Positions 7,092 to 14,490 of a stretch of 64,000 nucleotides of DNA are shown here, in pieces. Where the stretch lies: the NCBI GenBank assembly GCA_903907865.1, contig CAIVPR010000158.1, positions 33,594 through 97,593 on the forward strand. The letters run 5' to 3'. The notes under the pieces are model-generated. The model saw only the letters and a list, made by a program, of their open reading frames with translations. It made no database searches and had not been told where the DNA came from. Made by a program: the position numbers and the translations under genes. Each line of letters opens with the position of its first letter. Position 1 is the first letter of the stretch. The DNA comes from an uncultured Acidobacteriia bacterium (lineage in GTDB: Bacteria > Acidobacteriota > Terriglobia > Bryobacterales > Bryobacteraceae).

Positions 7092-7922
7092 ATGAGTGCC
7101 CACACTGCACAAACGGAATTGAAGCTCATCGGAAAGCTGATCCTCGAGGGCGAACTGACCTGCGAGACCGGCCTGCACATCGGCGCGGGCAAAGGGTCGC
7201 TGGAAATCGGCGGCGCGGACAACCCGGTCGTGAAGGATTCGCACGGACGCCCCTACGTTCCCGGCAGCACGCTGCGCGGCCGCCTCCGCTCTCTACTCGA
7301 GCAGGCCACCGGTGCCGCGATCCCTTCGGAGCTGGTCTACATCTCCAAGCGCAAAGGCCAGGAAGTCCGCATCCACCAAAGCGACCGCCCGGACGACGAA
7401 ATCTGCCTCCTTTTTGGACGCAGCCCGAGCCGGATGGAGAAGGTAGGCGGCGGCGACATCGACGGCGGCATCGCGACCCCGGCCCGGCTGAGCGTTTTCG
7501 ACGCCCCGCTGGTGGTGGAGAGCATCACCCCGCAGATGCGCGAGACGCTGGACGACGAGTTGACCGAGGTCAAGAGCGAGAACGCGATCGACCGGATCAC
7601 GTCGCAATCGAATCCCAGGACCTTGGAGCGCGTGCCTGCCGGTGCCCGGTTCAAGATCCGCATCGTAGTCGACATCCTCTGCCCGGAGGACGCGGCGTTG
7701 CCCGCTCTGCTGGCGCAGGGTTTGCGGCTGCTCGAGGACGACACGCTCGGCGGTGGCGGTTCGCGCGGCAGCGGCCGGGTGAGCTTCGGGGCGCTGAGCC
7801 TCAAGTGGCGCGGTCGTGACTACTATGCCGCCGGTGCGCCGGAACGCGAAGTGGCGTCGGGCGCGGACACGGCAGGGTTGTTGGCAAAGGTTCAGGATCT
7901 CGGCGATTTGGTCGCCGCATAG
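7092..7922 (+). CDS. csm3: Type III-A CRISPR backbone RNase Csm3 (Cas7 family)
   Basis: 276 residues from ATG 7092, preceded by AAGGA. It is a RAMP protein with the Csm3 signature: TGLHIGAGKGSLEIGGADNP followed by VVKDSHGRPYVPGSTLRG, then LGGGGSRGSGRVSFG near the C-terminus (the Gly-rich loop). The aspartate in GGADNP (D43) aligns with the residue that cleaves target RNA at six-base intervals in known Csm complexes. Target-RNA cutting is therefore likely retained even though Cas10 is degenerate. Several copies of Csm3 normally form the complex backbone along the crRNA. Confidence 0.92.
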   Translation: MSAHTAQTELKLIGKLILEGELTCETGLHIGAGKGSLEIGGADNPVVKDSHGRPYVPGSTLRGRLRSLLEQATGAAIPSELVYISKRKGQEVRIHQSDRPDDEICLLFGRSPSRMEKVGGGDIDGGIATPARLSVFDAPLVVESITPQMRETLDDELTEVKSENAIDRITSQSNPRTLERVPAGARFKIRIVVDILCPEDAALPALLAQGLRLLEDDTLGGGGSRGSGRVSFGALSLKWRGRDYYAAGAPEREVASGADTAGLLAKVQDLGDLVAA

Positions 7923-7935
7923 CGCATAGGATTCC

Positions 7936-9138
7936 ATGGCATTGATTGAAGTCAAGCTGCGGCCCACCGGTCCGTGGCGTCCGGGGCATGCCGCGGGAGA
8001 CCGCGAGCGCGTCGACGCCGTGTACCACAGCGACGCCCTGTTTTCCGCCATCACCCTTGCGATGCGTTCGCTGGGCTGGATGGAGGAATGGCTGGACGTG
8101 ACCGCGCGCGTGGCGGGCGATCCCGTGGTCCGCCTCGGATCGTTGTTCCCGTTCGTGGGGAAGACGCGTTTGGTGGCACCGCCGAAGTCGGCGTGGCCCC
8201 CGGCGCAGGCGACGAGGCTGTACCTGCACGGGATTTCGCTGGTGCCGCTGGAAGTCGTGAAGTCGGGGCTGGGCGACGATTCGCGCTGGAATATCGACGG
8301 CGAGTGTGGCTGCCTGCTGCCCAATGGCGCGCCCGCCCCGTTCCGCGTGCGGATGCGCACGGCGGCGGCAGTTGACCGGCTAGGAACGGCGGTGGAGCCG
8401 CACAAGACGGCCTGCCTCGAGTTTTCGCAGAATGCCGGGTTCTGGGGCGTTTTTCAGTCGTCGGACCGGGAGTGGGAATCGCGCGTCAAGGCCGCGTTCC
8501 GGTTGCTGGCCGATTCCGGCTTCGGCGGGGAGCGGTCGCGTGGCTGGGGACGTGCGGCGGAACCGACTTTCACGGACGCCAGCCAGTTGTTTGGACAGGG
8601 AAAGGCGAACGGGCTGTGGTGGTTGTTGTCGCTCTATTCACCCGACGCGACCGATGCAGTGGACTGGTCGAAGGGCGAGTTTGCGGCGACGACGCGCGGT
8701 GGCTGGACCGATAGCCCCGCCGGTGTCGCGGCGAAGAAGCATGTGCGGTTGTTGTCGGAAGGGTCCGTGATTGCCGCCCCCGCATTGCGCGGAAGGGCTG
8801 TGGATGTGGCCCCGGAGAACTTCGCGCACCCCGTGTGGCGCAACGGCTTCGCGTTGGCGATCCCGCTGCCGACTGCAGTTGTGGGGCAGCCAATCTTGGC
8901 TGAAGCCGACTTTCAGTCGGCTTTGAATGAGCTGCCGGGAGAAACCGTCTTTTCGGAACCTGAAGTTGTCGGTGAAGCCGAGGTCGTCGCCGAGCCCGAA
9001 GCTATCGTCGAGCCCGAAGCTATCGTCGAGCCCGAAGCTGTCGTCGAGCCCGAAGCCGTCGTCGAGCCTGAAGCTGTCGTCGAACCCGAAGCTGTCGTCG
9101 AACCCGAGGCCGTCGTCGAGCTCGAAGCTGTCGTCTAG
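7936..9138 (+). CDS. csm4: Type III-A CRISPR subunit Csm4 (Cas5 family) with acidic repeat tail
   Basis: 400 residues. The body (1-330) is a RAMP protein: HSDALFSAITLAM near the N-terminus, LFPFVGKTRLVAPPKSAWP, and the Gly-rich loop GFGGERSRGWGR. Csm4 normally caps the complex at the crRNA 5' tag and contacts Cas10. The C-terminal 70 residues are a low-complexity tail built from EPEAVV hexapeptides encoded by an 18-base tandem repeat. The frame ends at a TAG inside that repeat. Reading past it would add 38 codons and stop at 9252-9254, where the TGA would overlap the csm5 ATG as ATGA. The annotated stop thus looks like a GAG-to-TAG change that shortened the tail. Confidence 0.88.
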   Translation: MALIEVKLRPTGPWRPGHAAGDRERVDAVYHSDALFSAITLAMRSLGWMEEWLDVTARVAGDPVVRLGSLFPFVGKTRLVAPPKSAWPPAQATRLYLHGISLVPLEVVKSGLGDDSRWNIDGECGCLLPNGAPAPFRVRMRTAAAVDRLGTAVEPHKTACLEFSQNAGFWGVFQSSDREWESRVKAAFRLLADSGFGGERSRGWGRAAEPTFTDASQLFGQGKANGLWWLLSLYSPDATDAVDWSKGEFAATTRGGWTDSPAGVAAKKHVRLLSEGSVIAAPALRGRAVDVAPENFAHPVWRNGFALAIPLPTAVVGQPILAEADFQSALNELPGETVFSEPEVVGEAEVVAEPEAIVEPEAIVEPEAVVEPEAVVEPEAVVEPEAVVEPEAVVELEAVV

Positions 9139-9233
9139 CCCGAGGCCGTCGTCGAGCCCGAAGCTGTCGTCGAGCCCGAAGCTGTCGTCGAGCCCGAAGC
9201 TGTCGTCGAGCCCGAAGCTGTCGTCGAGCCAGC
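9002..9233 (+). repeat. 18-base tandem repeat at the 3' end of csm4
   Basis: About 13 tandem copies of GAGCCCGAAGCTGTCGTC, encoding EPEAVV. Early copies vary (GCTATC, GAACCC, GAGCTC). The last four are identical. Copy 9 begins with TAG instead of GAG and ends csm4 at 9138; the remaining copies stay open in the same frame until TGA at 9252-9254. Length change by slippage is likely. Confidence 0.92.
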
Positions 9234-9251
9234 CACCACAGAGGTGCACGA

Positions 9252-10400
9252 ATGAAATACCGCGTCACCATCCTCACCCCCACCTTGGTCGGCGACGGCA
9301 ACAGGCTTTCGCCCATCGACTACATGGTCTGGCGCGACACAGTCAACGTCCTCGACCAGACCCGCATCTTCAAGCTGCTCGCCAAGGGACCGCGCCTCGA
9401 AGGCTACCTGACTCAGCTCCGGCGCGCCACCACCCTCGATTTCGCTTCCTGGGGCGGCTTTGCGCAGAACTATGCCGACCGCCGTATCCCCTTCGAAGAC
9501 GCCTCCTCGACCGGCTTCTGGAACAAGGCACCGTCGGAGAGCCAGTTCATACCCACTTTCGCCGCTAACACGACCGGCCCGTTCCTCCCCGGTGCCGCCA
9601 TCAAGGGCGCGCTCAGGACGGCTCTTGTGTTCTCCCGCGCCAAGGAAAACACTGCGGGCGAGCTGGCCGAGAAACTGAAGGACCAGCGATTCCCGCGCCG
9701 TCCCGCCGAAGACCTCGAACGCCAGGCAACCGGCGGCGGAGGGTCGGACCGGCTTCGCGCCGTGTCCATCTCGGACTCCTCGACGCGACCCACGGACAAC
9801 TTCCGAGTCTATTGCCTACGCCTCTCGACCCTGATCCCCAAGGGCACCGACCAGTACGCGCTCGGATGGAAACAGGCGGGACGTGGCGCAATCGACGGCA
9901 AGCGCCCCGAGGACGCCACGCCCAACTTCGCCGAAATGGCCGTCCCCGGCACCGTTTTCGAGGGCGACTGGCGCGAAAACGACTTCCTCAACCGCGAGGA
10001 GGTCCGTCAAGTGCTGCGTTGGAACAAGCCGGTTACGCACCAGATGCTCTTCGAGGCCGCCAACCAGTACGCCGAAAAGCAGATCACACTGCACGAGCAA
10101 TACGCCCAGTGGACAGGCATGGAGCAGTTCGCGGCGTCTATCGCCTCGCTCCGGCAGCGTCTCGAAACCGCGCGTAACGAAGGCAAGGCTCTGGTGGCCA
10201 TCGGCTGGGGTGCCGGATTCCTCAGTAAGTCCGCCACTATCGGGTCGGACGACGCCGGACAACGCAAGCTCCTCGGCATGCTGCCGTTCTACCAACGGGC
10301 CATCCAGAGCGGACTTCCCTTCCCCAAGACCCGCCGGATCGTGTTCCTCAAGAACCGGCCCGCGACGCTGCCGGGCTGGGTCGAAGTTTCCGTCGAATAG
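9252..10400 (+). CDS. csm5: Type III-A CRISPR subunit Csm5
   Basis: 382 residues from ATG 9252. Family features are LTPTLVGDGNRLSPIDYMVW at the N-terminus, GPFLPGAAIKGALRTAL (the conserved loop), and a C-terminal GWGAGFLSKS followed later by FPKTRRIVFLKNR and PGWVEVSVE. Csm5 caps the 3' end of the crRNA in Csm complexes and helps crRNA maturation. The start overlaps the TGA that would end an undisrupted csm4. A strong hairpin (10409-10443) follows directly, so csm5 is probably the last gene of the unit. No csm6, cas6, cas1 or cas2 follows. Confidence 0.9.
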   Translation: MKYRVTILTPTLVGDGNRLSPIDYMVWRDTVNVLDQTRIFKLLAKGPRLEGYLTQLRRATTLDFASWGGFAQNYADRRIPFEDASSTGFWNKAPSESQFIPTFAANTTGPFLPGAAIKGALRTALVFSRAKENTAGELAEKLKDQRFPRRPAEDLERQATGGGGSDRLRAVSISDSSTRPTDNFRVYCLRLSTLIPKGTDQYALGWKQAGRGAIDGKRPEDATPNFAEMAVPGTVFEGDWRENDFLNREEVRQVLRWNKPVTHQMLFEAANQYAEKQITLHEQYAQWTGMEQFAASIASLRQRLETARNEGKALVAIGWGAGFLSKSATIGSDDAGQRKLLGMLPFYQRAIQSGLPFPKTRRIVFLKNRPATLPGWVEVSVE

Positions 10401-10408
10401 GCTGTGAG

Positions 10409-10443
10409 GGCCGGTGGCGCGTGGAGTTCACGCCACACCGGCC
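10409..10443 (+). terminator. Hairpin after csm5
   Basis: Arms GGCCGGTGGCGCGTG (10409-10423) and CACGCCACACCGGCC (10429-10443) pair with two mismatches around a 5-base loop, eight bases after the csm5 stop. No U-run follows, so it may be a weak terminator or an RNA-stabilising hairpin. Confidence 0.55.
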
Positions 10444-10759
10444 GGAGCCGCCACAGACGGTACCCCCATCGTCTCCCGGCATGCACCGTGCCGCCGCCGA
10501 AAAAGCCGGGCCTGTCGGTGAAGTTCTGGTCGAGTACCGCGTCCAGCGTCACATTGATCCGGCCAGCGAAGGCACCGGGCACCCAAACAACGGCGGACAA
10601 CACGGCGAGACGCGGGTATCGCCAGATTCTGCCGGACCCGGCGCGCCGGCGACCCTGGGGGATTTCGATTTGGGTCGTGTTTGGCATTGCAAAGGCTCCT
10701 ATGGTGTCTAGCTCCAAAGTGGCTCAAAGTCTGACACAGATCGGAGAGGCACCCAGCGG
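10444..10759. other. Intergenic region between csm5 and the regulator gene
   Basis: 316 bases with no CRISPR repeats and no recognisable gene. A minus-strand frame starting with ATG at about 10687 could encode a short protein with one hydrophobic stretch (RLAVLSAVVWVPGAFAG). It continues into csm5 antisense and matches no family I know. The promoter of the regulator gene should lie here. Confidence 0.4.
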
Positions 10760-11185
10760 ATGCCATCGCTTTTTCACTTGCACAACCATGCAAGTGTATG
10801 CGATTCTGAAAGAGCATTGGATTCACCGCCGGAAACACGTCACTCCTGCTCGGAGGAAGAACATAGACGATCTTCGGCGCTCCCGATACCCGACGGAATC
10901 GTCCTGCGCCGAGCGGCCCGGCTGCTGCGCGCGATGTCCGATCCCGAACGACTGAGCCTTCTGTTCCGGCTCGGAGGTGGAGCGGCCTGCGTTACAGAGT
11001 TGGCGGAAGCCGAGGGTGAGACACTGTCGACCATTTCGCAACGCCTCAGGGTGTTAAGGTCCGAATCGCTGGTCGTCCCGCACCGTCAAGGCAAGCACAT
11101 CAGCTACGCCTTGGCCGACCACCATGTGGCCGAATTGATTGAAACCGTGATGGCGCACGCGCGCGAAACAGGAAGAGGCGGCTGA
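10760..11185 (+). CDS. ArsR/SmtB-family metal-sensing repressor
   Basis: Up to 141 residues. The winged helix runs from LLRAMSDPERLSLLFRL through TLSTISQRLRVLRSESLV to ALADHHVAELIETVM. The C-terminal helix spells D-x-H-x10-H-x2-E, the alpha-5 zinc site of SmtB/CzrA. ACVTEL has the cysteine and acidic residue of the alpha-3 site, and a His/Cys-rich N-terminus (HLHNHASVC, RHSCSEEEH) could complete a second site, as in SmtB. The start is uncertain: ATG 10760 keeps this N-terminus, but an operator-like palindrome overlaps it and a TTG at 10817 behind GAAAGAG is an alternative. Zinc-type sensing is inferred. The probable target is the adjacent porin gene or its own promoter. Confidence 0.85.
   Translation: MPSLFHLHNHASVCDSERALDSPPETRHSCSEEEHRRSSALPIPDGIVLRRAARLLRAMSDPERLSLLFRLGGGAACVTELAEAEGETLSTISQRLRVLRSESLVVPHRQGKHISYALADHHVAELIETVMAHARETGRGG
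10775..10796. promoter_or_regulatory. Operator-like palindrome for the ArsR/SmtB regulator
   Basis: CACTTGCA-CAACCA-TGCAAGTG is a perfect 8-base inverted repeat with a 6-base spacer, the size of SmtB/ArsR operators. It overlaps the first codons of the longest regulator frame, which suggests either a downstream start or repression just at the start codon. Confidence 0.55.
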
Positions 11186-11230
11186 TCGATTGCCGGCATG
11201 CCTGAAGCGCCCGGAAAGGAAACGAAAGGC

Positions 11231-12571
11231 ATGCGAAACAAGAACCGGATCCTCCTCGCCCTTGCCGCGCAGGGATGGCTTTCCGCCCTGTCCGCACAGA
11301 CGGACGCCGCAGCCACCTCGGAACGGTGGAACCTCTTCGCCCAAGCCACAGCCATCGGCCAGTACCACGGCACGTTTCCTTCGCCCTATTCCAGCCCATT
11401 CAGCCTCCAAAGCTATGCCGAACGCGATGTCTCTCTGACGACCACCCTGTTCCTTGGACTGCGCCTCGGAAAGGATACCGCGCTCTATTTCGACCCGGAA
11501 ATCGCTGGTGGACGCGGTTTCAGCGGCGTGAACGGCCTCGCGAACTCGTCCAACGGCGAGTTGCCCCGTGTCGCGACCGCCACGCCGAAACCCTACGTGG
11601 CACGGCTCTACGTCTCGCACGACTTTGCCCTCGGCAAGGAAACGGAGGCTGTTGAGGCAGACGCCAACCAACTCGCCGGAACGCGTCCGGTTAAGCGTTA
11701 CACCGTCACGGTTGGACGATTCACGCTTACCGACTTCTTCGATAACAACCGCTACTCCCACGACCCCCGCAGCCAGTTCATCGGCTGGGGAGTGATGTAC
11801 AACGGCGCGTGGGATTACCCGGCCGACGTGCGCGGGTACACCTGGGGCTGGGTCCACGAACTACATTTGCGGAACTGGTCGTTCCGCTATGCCAGCGCCG
11901 CGATGCCCCGTGAAGCCAACGGGCTGCGATTCGACCGCAGGCTCTTCCGCAACCGGGGTGACGTCTTTGAGGCCGAGTACCGGTATGACCTGCTGAAGCG
12001 ACCCGGAACAATTCGGGTCTTGAATTACGAGAATCACGCCGACGCGGGAACCTATTCCCAATCGCTGCAGTTGGCCGCCGCCACCAAGACCGTCCCCGAC
12101 GTCACGGCCGCGCGCCGTAACGGAACGCTGAAGTACGGGTTCGGTGCCAATTTCGAGCATGAGTTGACGAAGGATCTGGGTGTGTTCGGGCGCCTCGGAT
12201 GGAACGACGGCAAGACGGAAAGCTTTGCCTTCACCGCCATCGACCGGTTGGCAACCATCGGCGTTTCGCTCAATGGCCGGGCTTGGCACAGGCGCTTTGA
12301 CACAGTGGCCTCCGAGTTCACCGCAAGCGGCCTCTCCGCATCGCACGAGCTCTACTTGGAACAGGGCGGCCACGACTTCCTGATCGGCGACGGGCGGCTG
12401 AACTATGGAGCCGAGTCCATCTGGGAGAGCTACTACAACGCCCGGATGTTCCCAGGGTTCTCCGCGGGACTCGACCTGCAGCATGTGTCGAATCCGGCTT
12501 ATAACCGCGACCGGGGCCCCGTCTGGATCCCGTCGCTACGGCTGCACATGGAATTCGGGCCGCACCGCTGA
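11231..12571 (+). CDS. OprB-type outer-membrane carbohydrate porin
   Basis: 446 residues from ATG 11231, preceded by GGAAACGAAAGG; an upstream in-frame start (11198) would only prefix the signal peptide. MRNKNRILLALAAQGWLSAL followed by SAQ is a signal peptide. The mature part alternates short aromatic-rich strands: WNLFAQATAIGQYHGTF, FLGLRLGKDTALYFDPEIAG, GRFTLTDFFDNNRYSHDPR, FIGWGVMYNGAWDYPADVRG. This is the carbohydrate-selective porin pattern, and the protein ends with a beta-strand in LRLHMEFGPHR. It probably passes sugars or related solutes through the outer membrane. It follows the metal regulator by 45 bases, so it may be co-transcribed; a metal link is speculative. Confidence 0.82.
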   Translation: MRNKNRILLALAAQGWLSALSAQTDAAATSERWNLFAQATAIGQYHGTFPSPYSSPFSLQSYAERDVSLTTTLFLGLRLGKDTALYFDPEIAGGRGFSGVNGLANSSNGELPRVATATPKPYVARLYVSHDFALGKETEAVEADANQLAGTRPVKRYTVTVGRFTLTDFFDNNRYSHDPRSQFIGWGVMYNGAWDYPADVRGYTWGWVHELHLRNWSFRYASAAMPREANGLRFDRRLFRNRGDVFEAEYRYDLLKRPGTIRVLNYENHADAGTYSQSLQLAAATKTVPDVTAARRNGTLKYGFGANFEHELTKDLGVFGRLGWNDGKTESFAFTAIDRLATIGVSLNGRAWHRRFDTVASEFTASGLSASHELYLEQGGHDFLIGDGRLNYGAESIWESYYNARMFPGFSAGLDLQHVSNPAYNRDRGPVWIPSLRLHMEFGPHR

Positions 12572-12652
12572 AACCTCTGGTCCGGCGACACGTCCGAATG
12601 ATTCATCCGAGAAACGGCAGTTGGCCGAGCAGCAGGCGCGCGCTCGGTTCCC

Positions 12653-12684
12653 CGAAAAAACGCTCCCTCGCGGTCGCGGCTCGG
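12653..12684. repeat. REP-like family A, half copy
   Basis: Matches the left arm of the 5664-5743 palindrome almost base for base (CGCTCCCTCGCGGTCGCGG), including the upstream GGTTCCCCGAA. The right arm is missing. It lies between the porin and rpmB, which are convergent. Confidence 0.75.
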
Positions 12685-12734
12685 AAGAATCATGAGCGGA
12701 AGAGCTGATCTCCGGTTGCAGCCAGACAAGAAAT

Positions 12735-12766
12735 GCGAAGGCCCCGGATCGCTCCGGGGCCTTCGC
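12735..12766 (-). terminator. Rho-independent terminator of rpmB
   Basis: Perfect 14-base arms GCGAAGGCCCCGGA and TCCGGGGCCTTCGC with a 4-base loop. On the minus strand the hairpin is followed by ATTTCTTGT, a U-rich run, 26 bases after the rpmB stop. Confidence 0.85.
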
Positions 12767-12792
12767 TGACGTTCAATTTCGTGTGTCGGAGA

Positions 12793-12984
12793 CTACGCGA
12801 CTTTTTGGACTTTGTTGTTCTTGATGCACGAGGTGCACAAGCGAATCCGCTTGCCAGCGCCGTTGATGAGAGCGCGAACCCTCTGCAGGTTCACATTCCA
12901 ACGACGATTGGTCACGTTGTGCGCGTGGCTAACCTTATGCCCGAACTGGGGACCCTTGCCGCAAACTTCACAAACCTTTGCCAT
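12793..12984 (-). CDS. rpmB: 50S ribosomal protein L28
   Basis: 63 residues, the normal length. [20 protein letters not shown] followed by [12 protein letters not shown] and LCTSCIK are diagnostic of L28. The two CxxC pairs make this the zinc-binding form. CAGGAG sits ahead of the ATG with a terminator just after the stop, so it is a single-gene unit. L28 binds 23S rRNA near the tRNA exit region of the large subunit. Confidence 0.97.
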   Translation of the reverse strand: MAKVCEVCGKGPQFGHKVSHAHNVTNRRWNVNLQRVRALINGAGKRIRLCTSCIKNNKVQKVA

Positions 12985-13066
12985 GGTGACTGAAAAACTC
13001 CTGGGGGATGGAAATGCCCCAGTCCAACCGGTCCGGGCGCAAAAACCTAGTGTACCACAAACGCCG

Positions 13067-13723
13067 CTAATACTTCAGCTCGGTGACTAGAATCTCCACC
13101 TTGTGGTCAGTCATGTTGACCTCGCTGTGCTTGGCCCCGCCCCGGGCAACGATGTCGCCGGCCTTGTACGGCGTTTCCTCCACCTTGCCGTCAGCCGAGG
13201 TGGTCTTTGTCCGGGCGTCGGTCAGGTACAGGATGATGCGATTCAACTGATGCTCGTGCAGCGGGGCGGACTCGTGGGGCCCGAAGGTGACCCGGATGAC
13301 ACGCACCTGGTCGTTTTCCAGCACCACCTTGTAGTGCTTGGGATCTACCTTGGGCGGATCGAGCGCCGTCGTGATGGTCTTCCCCGCCCCGGGCTTCTTC
13401 AGCTCGATCTCGACGATGTTGACCGGCTTCGCCGAGACGACCTCGGCGGCGTGCACGCCTTCCTGGCCACTCCACTTCACCTCGTTGTCGCCGAACTTGA
13501 GGACCGACTTCCGGCCGCCCTCGTACTCGAAATTCTGCACGCCGGCGTTCCGGTAGATCATGACCCGGTTTACCTTGTGGTCGTGCATCTTGGTCTTCTC
13601 GTGCGGCTGGACAACGACGTCGAGGACCCGGACGTCGTCGTTGTCGATGGGACGCTTGATGATCTCTTCGGCAAAGAGGCCGCCGACCGCAAACAAGGAA
13701 AGGAGTAGAACGGTGTTTCGCAT
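13067..13723 (-). CDS. Secreted two-domain cupin-like protein
   Basis: 218 residues from ATG 13723. A longer frame to 13828 would overlap the upstream gene. [19 protein letters not shown] is a signal peptide. Two related halves follow, each with a cupin-like core: [20 protein letters not shown] in the first and [20 protein letters not shown] in the second. The histidines of each half could bind a metal. It probably folds as a bicupin in the periplasm. No substrate can be named. It lies 38 bases downstream of the NADP-binding protein gene. Confidence 0.72.
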   Translation of the reverse strand: MRNTVLLLSLFAVGGLFAEEIIKRPIDNDDVRVLDVVVQPHEKTKMHDHKVNRVMIYRNAGVQNFEYEGGRKSVLKFGDNEVKWSGQEGVHAAEVVSAKPVNIVEIELKKPGAGKTITTALDPPKVDPKHYKVVLENDQVRVIRVTFGPHESAPLHEHQLNRIILYLTDARTKTTSADGKVEETPYKAGDIVARGGAKHSEVNMTDHKVEILVTELKY

Positions 13724-13761
13724 GGGGATTGCCGTAATTCTATCCCAAGCGCTCGCGCCAC

Positions 13762-14394
13762 TCAACGGGCGATGGTCTGGAAGGCGAATTCTCGACCGTG
13801 TCCCTTGGTGAAAGCCAGACGGATCCACAGCAGGGCGAACGGTTCCAGAAGGCGAGACTGAGTCAGAGGCCCGGCGTCCTGCGCGTCAAAGCCCAGTTCG
13901 ACGGCTAGGTCGTGGACCGTGACCTTGGCGTCCACGTCGTCGCCGCAATAGAACAGAAGCGCCTTGTGCCCGGCGATGGCCGGATCCGCCATGATGTTGT
14001 AGCCCACCGTGTTGAACGCCTTGACGACCTTCGCACCAGGGGCCCATGAGGCAACCAGTTCGCCGCCCGACGTCGAAGTGCCGACCTCAAGACCCGCGAG
14101 GTTCGGCAAAAGTGGGTTGGTGGCGTCGATCAGAAGCTTGCCTTCCAAGTTTCCGGCCGACTCCAAGATCTGCCTGGTGGCTGGCCAGGGGGTGGCGAGG
14201 ACGAGCACGTCGCTTCCCGCAGCCGTTTCGGCAACGGTTGCCGCGGCGGCAGTCGGGCCCGCCGCCGACACCAGCGCAGTCATCTCATCCGACTGCGGAT
14301 TCCGCGAACTGAATGTCACATGGTGACCGCCCTGCGCCCAGCGGGTGCCCAAAGTTCCGCCGACGTTGCCGGCTCCAATGATTCCGATTCTCAT
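13762..14394 (-). CDS. F420-dependent NADP oxidoreductase family protein
   Basis: 210 residues from ATG 14394. MRIGIIGAGNVGGTLGTRWA is a Rossmann nucleotide site (GxGxxG). The rest follows the PF03807 pattern: VTFSSRNPQ, LVLATPWPAT, LLIDATNPL and KAFNTVGYNIM. These proteins reduce F420 or simply NADP-linked substrates. The real substrate is open, since F420 biosynthesis genes are not visible here. It is convergent with nothing and divergent from the S53 protease gene, 96 bases away. Confidence 0.85.
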   Translation of the reverse strand: MRIGIIGAGNVGGTLGTRWAQGGHHVTFSSRNPQSDEMTALVSAAGPTAAAATVAETAAGSDVLVLATPWPATRQILESAGNLEGKLLIDATNPLLPNLAGLEVGTSTSGGELVASWAPGAKVVKAFNTVGYNIMADPAIAGHKALLFYCGDDVDAKVTVHDLAVELGFDAQDAGPLTQSRLLEPFALLWIRLAFTKGHGREFAFQTIAR

Positions 14395-14490
14395 TCTGCT
14401 CCATGGATCACCGACAGTGGGCGTCGGTTGCAAGAAACTTCGACTGTCGCGGCGACCGTAGAAGCCGTTGCGATACTGTGGATAACACCC

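Noticed and set aside
9002..9233. Tandem repeats that could be taken for a CRISPR array next to csm genes
   Set aside because: The unit is 18 bases with no spacers and stays in the csm4 reading frame; it encodes EPEAVV.
10289..10717. A minus-strand frame with one hydrophobic stretch between csm5 and the regulator
   Set aside because: It continues antisense into csm5, lacks family similarity and has poor codon evidence; left as intergenic.
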